Assembly (NCBI GenBank): GCA_023428425.1
Contig: JAEYYP010000013.1
Coordinates: 1-9,117, forward strand
From: Pseudomonadota bacterium
GTDB lineage: Bacteria; Pseudomonadota; Alphaproteobacteria; Rhizobiales; Devosiaceae
Length of the DNA stretch: 9,117 nucleotides
Reading direction: 5' to 3'
In this document: piece by piece, positions 1 through 5,378 of the stretch
How the letters are laid out: each line of letters opens with the position of its first letter
Position numbering within the stretch: the first letter of the stretch is position 1
Position numbers and translations under genes: made by a program
Notes under the pieces: model-generated
What the model was told of the DNA's origin: nothing
The model's database searches: none
The model's input: only the letters and a program-made list of their open reading frames with translations

Positions 1-83
1 TTGACCCGGGACCCACCTCAACACCCGCGCAAGCTTGGAGTTGGGCCCCGGCTCTTCGGCCGGGATGACACGTCGGGGTGTCA
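1..83. repeat. REP-like palindromic intergenic repeat
   Basis: This 106-base stretch downstream of the creatininase-family gene is filled with inverted repeats. Bases 6-21 (ccgggacccacctcaa) match the reverse complement of 36-51 at 13 of 16 positions. Bases 47-52 (cccggc) pair with 59-64 (gccggg) around a TCTTCG loop. Bases 66-71 (tgacac) pair with 78-83 (gtgtca). Read on the minus strand, the core (tgtcatcccggcc, then gagccggggccca) resembles dispersed palindromic repeats common between genes of rhizobia and relatives; that resemblance is from memory, not a search. The element may continue left of base 1. Lying just past the TAG at 107-109, it could also end or stabilise the cdd-creatininase mRNA. 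Confidence 0.5.
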
Positions 84-106
84 CGAGGTGGTGCTCCTGG
101 GCATCG

Positions 107-841
107 CTAGAGACCATGCTCCCGGCGCCATAATCCGATCAGCCTCAGACTCTCTGCTGCGATGCCGGCGATCAGCGCTTCGCCCTTTTCGGCCGTTGCC
201 GGGCGGGGATCGCCGAAGACGCCGCTGCGGTTGAAGGTACTGAGCTTCATGGGTTCCGAACCGAAGAGCGGCGGGAACGTGGGGTACTCGGGTTGGGCTC
301 GGTCGAGGCGGACGGTGTCCGCTGCCAGCGCCAGCATCATTGAGGTTTCGACTTCGTCGGCGTGGTAGAAACCGGGGCCGGCCGGCGTGCTCTCCATGTG
401 CTCGGCCGCGAGCGTTTCGAGATGCGGATAATCGAGGTGGAGGACGGGGAAGCCGAGTTCGCTCAGGGCGCGAGCCGCGAGGGCGATCGGTTCGCGGTTG
501 CCGAAATGGCCATTGACGGTGACGAGGCCGCGCACCCCCATGCGGTGCAGGCCACGGCCAAGATCGAGAACGGTGGCGCGCAGGGTATCGGGCGAGAGGG
601 AGAGGGTGCCGGCCCAGCCCTCCGCGGTCCACGCGTCGCCATAGGCGATGGCGGGGAGGAGCAATGCGTCTTCGAGGCCTTCGGCGATGCGGCTTGCGAC
701 ACCGGTTGCGAGCACCGTGTCGGTGAGCAGCGGCAGATGCGGTCCGTGCTGCTCGACGGCGCCGACGGGGAGGATGGCGATGAGGCCGCGCGCGATGCCG
801 GCGGCGACGTCTTCCCAGCTGGCGGTAGCGGCATCGAGCAT
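107..841 (-). CDS. Creatininase-family (PF02633) metal-dependent amidohydrolase
   Basis: A 244-residue protein of usual length for the creatininase family, whose members hydrolyse cyclic amides or formamides (creatininase, the ArfB FAPy deformylase) or process peptides (MftE). Visible motifs are an N-terminal VGAVEQHGPHLP segment with likely metal ligands E30 and H32, D41 in LLTD, the NGHFGN loop (H112, N115), and HADEVETS (H160, E165), all family signatures. Creatininase itself has Glu two residues after the loop His; here it is Gly114, as in non-creatininase members, so creatinine is probably not the substrate. No signal peptide is seen, so it is cytoplasmic. The start is the ATG at 841-839, which shares its A with the TGA of the upstream cytidine deaminase (TGATG). 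The frame stays open 88 codons further, but that stretch is low-complexity Arg/His-rich shadow of the deaminase. Coupling to cdd suggests a step in nucleoside or base degradation; the substrate is unknown. Confidence 0.9.
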   Translation of the reverse strand: MLDAATASWEDVAAGIARGLIAILPVGAVEQHGPHLPLLTDTVLATGVASRIAEGLEDALLLPAIAYGDAWTAEGWAGTLSLSPDTLRATVLDLGRGLHRMGVRGLVTVNGHFGNREPIALAARALSELGFPVLHLDYPHLETLAAEHMESTPAGPGFYHADEVETSMMLALAADTVRLDRAQPEYPTFPPLFGSEPMKLSTFNRSGVFGDPRPATAEKGEALIAGIAAESLRLIGLWRREHGL

Positions 842-1794
842 CAGGTCAGCCCCACGATGGTGAGGGCAGCGCGCGGAGCGACCTTGCCGAGCAGTTCGGC
901 GGTGGAGGCGCGGTAGTCGACGCTGCCGCCCAAGGGCGTGGCGAGCGCGGCGGAGGTGATGTCCGCGGGTCGGTAGCCGTTGGCGGCGAGGTTGATCAGC
1001 GCGGCCTGCAGCGGCCCCATGGTGGGGTTGAAGGCGACGCTTTCGATGGCGAAGCCCGAAATGAGCGTGCCGTCGGCAAGGGTCAGCACGACGGCGCCGG
1101 GGCACTTGCTGTAGGGCGCGTGGGCGCGTCCCGCCGCGTCGAGCAGGGCCGATGCGGTCGCGGCCGGCAGGTCGCTGGCAACTAGGTTGCGCGGGAATTT
1201 CGTGCCGGAGACATATCCGGCTTCCCCCAGATAGTCGGGGTCGAAGGGCCAGGGATAGAGCTGGGCCATGGTGAGGCGGTGGCCGAGCGGATCGATGAGG
1301 ACCATGTCGCGGGTCGCGGCGAACTCGCTGAGATACTGACGGCAGTGGGCGCAGGGATGCGCCTCGCCGATGGCGAGATGCGAGATCGTCGTGCCACGGC
1401 TTGCGGCGCGGGTCATGACGAAACCCTCGCCGTGCACAGTGGTGCCCAGATGGGTGCCGGGGAATTCCATGTTGCCGCCTAGGATCAGGTTGCCCGTCTC
1501 GCGCTCAAGCCCGACGGCGCCGACGAAGAAGCTGGAGATCGGGGGTTGCGCGAGGCTTTTCGCCGGCTCGAGCGCCAGCAGCATCAACTCTTCCACATCG
1601 GCCAGCCCGTAGCGCGCGATCAGCTCGTCTGCCTGCTGTTTGAGCAGGACGGCCCCGTCATTGCCGCCTGGACGGGGCGCCGAGGCCGAGAGCAGGCCGC
1701 GAATATCGGCCGCCAGCGCCGTGCCTACCGTCTGGGCAAGATGCTCCTGCCGCAGGCGGATCTCCGGATCGGCGGCAAAGGGGTTGAGGCTCAC
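841..1794 (-). CDS. cdd: Cytidine deaminase, long two-domain E. coli-type
   Basis: Deaminates cytidine and deoxycytidine to uridine and deoxyuridine in the cytoplasm using one zinc. At 317 residues it is slightly longer than the dimeric E. coli enzyme (about 294) and far longer than the compact tetrameric type (about 130). The catalytic domain shows NMEF (108-111, substrate ribose contacts N108 and E110), HGE (zinc ligand H121 and proton-shuttle E123; the usual middle Ala is Gly here) and PCAHC (zinc ligands C148 and C151). The C-terminal, non-catalytic deaminase-like domain is intact, with HAPYSKCP near 225-232 and AFNPTMGPLQAALI near 254-267, very like the E. coli protein. The start is GTG at 1794-1792; a GGAG at 1808-1805 sits 10 bases before it. 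It is the first gene of a divergent two-gene unit and reads into the creatininase-family gene. Likely regulated by the palindrome at 1864-1877. Confidence 0.95.
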   Translation of the reverse strand: MSLNPFAADPEIRLRQEHLAQTVGTALAADIRGLLSASAPRPGGNDGAVLLKQQADELIARYGLADVEELMLLALEPAKSLAQPPISSFFVGAVGLERETGNLILGGNMEFPGTHLGTTVHGEGFVMTRAASRGTTISHLAIGEAHPCAHCRQYLSEFAATRDMVLIDPLGHRLTMAQLYPWPFDPDYLGEAGYVSGTKFPRNLVASDLPAATASALLDAAGRAHAPYSKCPGAVVLTLADGTLISGFAIESVAFNPTMGPLQAALINLAANGYRPADITSAALATPLGGSVDYRASTAELLGKVAPRAALTIVGLT

Positions 1795-1827
1795 GTTTCT
1801 CGCTCTCCGGTGCCCCCAGAATGGGGT

Positions 1828-1857
1828 TTGACAAGCGGCTTTAATCTGTCGTTAGCT
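1828..1857 (+). promoter_or_regulatory. Candidate promoter of the plus-strand nucleoside operon
   Basis: A perfect consensus -35 box TTGACA lies at 1828-1833. An 18-base spacer leads to a weak -10-like TTAGCT at 1852-1857. Transcription would begin near 1863-1866, directly on the palindrome at 1864-1877, which is a classic repressor arrangement. The -10 is poor, so the exact start site is uncertain. A short GC hairpin (1814-1818 with 1822-1826) precedes the -35 box. Confidence 0.45.
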
Positions 1858-1862
1858 TGTCA

Positions 1863-1891
1863 TGTAAACCGGTTTACCGGACGGGGGTCAA
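1863..1891 (-). promoter_or_regulatory. Candidate promoter for cdd and the creatininase-family gene
   Basis: On the minus strand TTGACC (1891-1886) is followed, after 17 bases, by TTTACA (1868-1863). The match to a sigma-70-type promoter is moderate at -35 and weak at -10. The palindrome at 1864-1877 would lie in the spacer and -10 of this promoter. That would leave a 5' leader of roughly 60 bases before the GTG of cdd. It is a pattern match only. Confidence 0.3.
1864..1877. promoter_or_regulatory. LacI-family-type operator in the divergent control region
   Basis: A perfect 14-bp palindrome, GTAAACCGGTTTAC, with a central CG at 1870-1871. The outer bases 1861 and 1880 also pair, and a T precedes the left half (TGTAAACC). 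Even-length palindromes centred on CG with AAACCGGTTT-like halves are typical of LacI/GalR-family repressors, which often sense sugars or nucleosides. It overlaps the expected start point of the plus-strand operon and lies inside the candidate minus-strand promoter, so one repressor could control both arms. No LacI-family gene lies in this window. Confidence 0.65.
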
Positions 1892-3250
1892 ATGGGTTCG
1901 ACGCTTATCCACGGGGCGACTGTGCTCACCGTGGACGCTGGAAATGCCGTGTTCGATGGCGGCTTCGTCGCCATTCGGGACGGCCGGATCAGCGGTGTCG
2001 GAGCCAGGGCCGATACTCCCAACCCATCCGGCTTTGACGAGGTGCTTGACCTGACCGGGCACCTCGTCATGCCGGGGTTGGTCAATGCCCATACCCATTC
2101 GGTGATGGTGCTGTTCCGCGGCCGCTCGGAAGGCCACAGCCTGCTCACCATGGCGGGCTGGTACAACACCATCCGCGAGCCCGAGCTGTCGCTGGTCGCG
2201 TCCGATATCGGCCCGGCGGTGGCGCTGAGCTGCGCCGAGATGGCGCTTTCGGGTACCACGACCTTCTGCGACCAGTATTTCTTTGCCGAGGAGATCGCCG
2301 ACGCAGTGAAGGAAGCCGGCCTCCGCTCGGTGATCGCCTATGGCATCGTGCAACTGGGCGACGAGCGGCGCGGCGACGAGGAATTGGCCAAGGCGACGGC
2401 CTTCCTGGAGCAGCAGCGCTCAGCCGATGGCCGGGTGATTCCGTGGTTCGGCCCGCATGCGCCCTATGTCGACAACACCGAGGCGCTGCTGGTCGACGAG
2501 GTGGCGGTCGCCAACAAGTACGGCGTCGGGCTGCACCTCCACATGGCCTGCGGGCCCGAGGACAATGCCGAGACGATGGCGCGCTACGGCACCACGGCGG
2601 CGGTGGCGCTCGAGAAGATCGGCTTCTTCGATGGCCGCATCCACGCGGCGCACTGCATCGACCTCTCCGACGAGGATATCGCGGTGTTCGCCCGGGCGCC
2701 GAATGCCTCGGTCTCGTACAACGCCTCGGCCGGGCTGCGTTCGGGCCGCGAAGGCATCTGCCCGGCCGTGCCGCTCAGGGCGGCGGGCGTGACGGTGGCG
2801 CTCGGCACCGACAATGTCGCGGCCAACAATTCCTACGACATGGTGTCGGAGATGCGGGTGGCAGGTCTCGTCGCTTCGCATCGCGAAGGGGTGGCGCAGC
2901 CGCTCAGCTCGCGCGACCTCGTCCGCATGGCGACGATCGAGGGCGCCAGGGCGCTCGGGCTCGACCACGAGATCGGCAGCCTCGAAGTGGGCAAGGCGGC
3001 CGACATCGTCGCTTTCGACCTCACCGGCCCCGGTTATTCCGAAACGCCCGACCCGGAGACGCTGCTCGTCTATTCGGGGTCCGGTCGCGACCTCAGGCAC
3101 CTGTGGGTGGCAGGCGAGCAGCTGGTGAAAGACCGGCAGCTGACACGAAAACCCTATGATACGATCCGCCGCGAGTACTCGGCCACCTACCGGGATTTCT
3201 GGGACAGGGTGGCCGCGGCGAAAAAGACCAACAACACGAAAGTAGCCTAG
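1892..3250 (+). CDS. Amidohydrolase of the MtaD/guanine deaminase group (COG0402-like)
   Basis: A 452-residue metal-dependent hydrolase with a TIM-barrel fold, in the superfamily group that deaminates purines, nucleosides, 5-methylthioadenosine and S-adenosylhomocysteine, or dechlorinates triazines. Motifs in order: N-terminal beta-sandwich strand with VMPGLVNAHTHS (zinc ligands H67 and H69), GTTTFCD (121-127), GPHAPY (H189, substrate-contacting in MtaD), HLH (zinc ligand H215), HAAHC (H251 and H254), ALGTDNVAANNSYDM (metal-bridging D307), and the C-terminal GSLEVGKAADIV sandwich return. The Glu expected three residues after the zinc His (HxxE) is Met218; the nearest acids are E223 and D224, so the chemistry or substrate may differ from known deaminases. 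The ATG at 1892 follows a purine-rich GGGGG (1883-1887). It is first gene of the importer operon and ends one base before the nucleoside hydrolase start. A nucleoside or base deaminase role is inferred from context. Confidence 0.88.
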   Translation: MGSTLIHGATVLTVDAGNAVFDGGFVAIRDGRISGVGARADTPNPSGFDEVLDLTGHLVMPGLVNAHTHSVMVLFRGRSEGHSLLTMAGWYNTIREPELSLVASDIGPAVALSCAEMALSGTTTFCDQYFFAEEIADAVKEAGLRSVIAYGIVQLGDERRGDEELAKATAFLEQQRSADGRVIPWFGPHAPYVDNTEALLVDEVAVANKYGVGLHLHMACGPEDNAETMARYGTTAAVALEKIGFFDGRIHAAHCIDLSDEDIAVFARAPNASVSYNASAGLRSGREGICPAVPLRAAGVTVALGTDNVAANNSYDMVSEMRVAGLVASHREGVAQPLSSRDLVRMATIEGARALGLDHEIGSLEVGKAADIVAFDLTGPGYSETPDPETLLVYSGSGRDLRHLWVAGEQLVKDRQLTRKPYDTIRREYSATYRDFWDRVAAAKKTNNTKVA

Positions 3251-3251
3251 T

Positions 3252-4196
3252 TTGACGCGGAAATTCATCTTCGACAGCGACGGGGGCGTCGACGACGCAC
3301 AGGCGCTGATCCTGCTGGTCGCCAACGGCAAGGTGCCCGACCTGATCACCACGGTGTTCGGCAATGTCGGTCGCGACCAGGCGACGACCAACCTGCTGGC
3401 CGTCTGCGCCCACCTCAACGTCGATATCCCGGTCCACATGGGCGCCGACCGCCCGCTCACCCAGCCGATCATCGACGCCAAGTACGTGCATGGCGATGAC
3501 GGTCTCGGCGGCGCCCGCCGTCCGGCGCAGCAGGCGCTGCCTGCTTCGAACGACGGCGTCGGCGAACTGCGCCGGGTGTTTGGCGAGGCCGCCGGCAAGG
3601 GCGAGCGCGTCGATATCCTGATGATCGGGCCGCTGACCAACCTGGCGCTGGCGCTGCGGCTCGAACCCTCGATCGTCGATGGCATCGGCACACTGACCAT
3701 CATGGGTGGCAACGTGTACGGGCGCGGCAACACCACGCCGGCCGCCGAGTTCAACATCTATGCCGACCCGGAGGCCGCCCACGTGGTGCTGACCGCCGGC
3801 ATCGAGACGGTGGTGATCCCGTGGGAGCCCTGCACCACCCACTATATGGAAGGCGAGCGCGTCGACGCCCTGTTCGAGGGCATCCCGCAGAGCGACCTCA
3901 GTGATTTCTCGCAGGCCCTTGCCTCGCATGCCCGGCAGAACGGCATCCGCCGCGGCAATCCCGACCGCTTCCTGTATGTCGATCCGCTGGCCGCCGCCGT
4001 GGTGCTGGACCCATCGATGGTGACGAAGTCGGTCCTTGCTTCTTCCAGTGTCGAGCTGTCGCCGGGGCTGACACGCGGCATGACGCTGGTCGATCCCTCG
4101 GGGCGCCTCGGCACCCCGAAAATTACGTTCGTCGAGGAGGTCGATATCGGGAAGGTCGACGCCCTCTACGCCCGTTCCGCCGCCTACACCCCATAA
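3252..4196 (+). CDS. Inosine-uridine-preferring nucleoside hydrolase family protein
   Basis: A 314-residue member of the IUNH family (PF01156), which cleaves the N-glycosidic bond of ribonucleosides to base and ribose with a Ca2+-bound water. The N-terminal calcium/ribose site is present as DSDGGVDDA (D8, D10, D14, D15), though the family usually has DTDPGxDDA. Also visible are HGDDGLGG (80-87), MIGPLTNLALAL (124-135), MGGN (151-154), AEFNIYADPEAA (165-176, with N168) and the C-terminal calcium ligand D244 in VDPLAA. The residue before it is Val243 where many members have the active-site His, so substrate range may be unusual. The start is TTG at 3252, one base after the previous stop; the family motif begins within seven residues and no nearby ATG fits, so this start is well supported. 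No strong ribosome site is seen, suggesting translational coupling. No signal peptide: cytoplasmic, acting on imported nucleosides. Confidence 0.92.
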   Translation: MTRKFIFDSDGGVDDAQALILLVANGKVPDLITTVFGNVGRDQATTNLLAVCAHLNVDIPVHMGADRPLTQPIIDAKYVHGDDGLGGARRPAQQALPASNDGVGELRRVFGEAAGKGERVDILMIGPLTNLALALRLEPSIVDGIGTLTIMGGNVYGRGNTTPAAEFNIYADPEAAHVVLTAGIETVVIPWEPCTTHYMEGERVDALFEGIPQSDLSDFSQALASHARQNGIRRGNPDRFLYVDPLAAAVVLDPSMVTKSVLASSSVELSPGLTRGMTLVDPSGRLGTPKITFVEEVDIGKVDALYARSAAYTP

Positions 4197-4226
4197 CGCT
4201 GAAAAACGAACGCAACAGGAGTGCGC

Positions 4227-5276
4227 ATGTCTCTTTTCGGTACCTTCGGCAAGGTCGCGCTGGGCGCCACCCTCGCCGCCTCGATGATGGCCTCGACCGC
4301 CATCCCCGCTTCCGCGCAGGAATACACCAAGGACAACCCGCTCAAGGTCGCCCTGGTGCTGCACGGCACGCTGGGTGACAAGAGCTTCTTCGACGACGCT
4401 CACTCCGGCATGGTGCGGGCCCAGGCCGACCTGCCGGTCGACGTCAAGGTGATCGAGCTCGGCTACGACCGTTCCAAGTGGCAGGCCGGCCTCGCCGACG
4501 CCACCGATTCCGGCTACGACGTGATCATCGCCGGCACGTTCGACATGACCGGCTACATCGTCGAGCTGGCCCCGGAATACCCGGACGTCAAGTTCATCGA
4601 CTTCGACGACACGCCGGACTTCTCGGCCTGCGACTGCAAGAACGTCCTCGCCATCCAGTACACCACCGCCGCTGCCGGCTACCTCGCCGGCTACGCTTCG
4701 GCCAAGGTGTCGAAGTCGGGCGTGCTGTCGACCATCATCGGCATGGAGTTCCCCACCGTCACCGACTTCAAGGTCGGCTTCGACCAGGGCGCCAAGGCGG
4801 CGAACCCGGACGTGACGATCCTCAACCAGGTGGCCGGCACCTTCAACGACCCGGCCAAGGGCAAGGAAATCGCGCTCGCGCAGATCAACCAGGGCGCCGA
4901 CGTGGTGTTCCCGATCGCCGGCGGCACCGGCCTCGGCGCGCTGCAGGCCGTCAAGGAGACTCCCGGCACGCTCGCCGTCGGCGTCGACAGCGACCAGGCC
5001 CTGATCTTCAAGGATTCCGACCCGGCCCAGGCCGACGTGATCCTGACCTCGGTGGAAAAGCGCGTCGGTGAGTCGCTCTACCAGCAGCTCCAGGCCACGA
5101 TCGACGGCACTGCCGCGTACGGCACGGGCGTGCTGCTCGGCGTGAAGGAAGGCGCTGTCGGCATTTCGGAGAACGAGTACTACGAGAAGCTCGTGCCCGC
5201 CGATGTCCGTGCCGAAGTCGAGGCCCTCGAGGCCAAGATCGCCGCGGGCGAACTGGTCGTCGACTCGGTGATGTAA
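4227..5276 (+). CDS. BMP-family ABC transporter periplasmic nucleoside-binding protein
   Basis: A 349-residue basic-membrane-protein family (PF02608) solute-binding protein, the group including PnrA of Treponema, BmpA of Lactococcus and NupN (YufN) of Bacillus, which deliver purine or other nucleosides to an ABC importer. An N-terminal Sec signal peptide ends in PASA, with likely cleavage between A30 and Q31; there is no lipobox Cys, so it should be free in the periplasm rather than a lipoprotein. Family motifs are VALVLHGTLGDKSFFDDA (41-58), GMEFPTVTDFKVGFDQGA (172-189), AGGTGLGALQAV (231-242) and VGVDSDQ (251-257). The start is ATG 4227 because AGGAG at 4217-4221 sits five bases before it; a GTG at 4221 overlaps that site. 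The gene ends eight bases before a strong hairpin. Codons end almost uniformly in C or G even compared with neighbours, which fits high expression. C135 and C137 form a CxC pair. Confidence 0.95.
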   Translation: MSLFGTFGKVALGATLAASMMASTAIPASAQEYTKDNPLKVALVLHGTLGDKSFFDDAHSGMVRAQADLPVDVKVIELGYDRSKWQAGLADATDSGYDVIIAGTFDMTGYIVELAPEYPDVKFIDFDDTPDFSACDCKNVLAIQYTTAAAGYLAGYASAKVSKSGVLSTIIGMEFPTVTDFKVGFDQGAKAANPDVTILNQVAGTFNDPAKGKEIALAQINQGADVVFPIAGGTGLGALQAVKETPGTLAVGVDSDQALIFKDSDPAQADVILTSVEKRVGESLYQQLQATIDGTAAYGTGVLLGVKEGAVGISENEYYEKLVPADVRAEVEALEAKIAAGELVVDSVM

Positions 5277-5284
5277 TCAGATCG

Positions 5285-5310
5285 GGGGCTCCGCGGCGAC
5301 GCGGGGCCCC
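5285..5310 (+). terminator. Strong hairpin after the binding-protein gene (attenuator or mRNA-stabilising)
   Basis: Bases 5285-5295 pair with 5300-5310 to form an 11-bp stem with a single G-U wobble, closed by a GCGA (GNRA) tetraloop. TCTTCTC follows, which is pyrimidine-rich but not a clean T run. It lies eight bases past the stop of the binding-protein gene and before the ATPase gene. Such hairpins often cause partial termination or protect the upstream mRNA, giving more binding protein than membrane components. A second, weaker hairpin (5327-5332 with 5341-5346, 8-base loop) lies between it and the ATPase start. Confidence 0.7.
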
Positions 5311-5378
5311 TCTTCTCATGGGGCATCCGCCGGGGCGTATCGGCGGCAAACCCACAGGATGGATTGGCGCGGGGCAGC

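Noticed and set aside
842..1105. An 88-codon N-terminal extension of the creatininase-family frame.
   Set aside because: It lies wholly within cdd, is Arg/His-rich shadow sequence, and the family's conserved N-terminus begins properly at the ATG at 841.
1814..1826. Short hairpin CCCCA-GAA-TGGGG in the leader of cdd.
   Set aside because: A five-pair stem without a T run or conserved context is too little to call a terminator or riboswitch.
4221..4226. GTG at 4221 as the binding-protein start.
   Set aside because: It overlaps the AGGAG ribosome site, which is correctly spaced for the ATG at 4227.
5364..5378. TTG at 5364 as the ATPase start, with AGGA four bases before it.
   Set aside because: It is possible, but ATG at 5379 gives the usual N-terminus; the difference is only five residues and cannot be settled from sequence alone.
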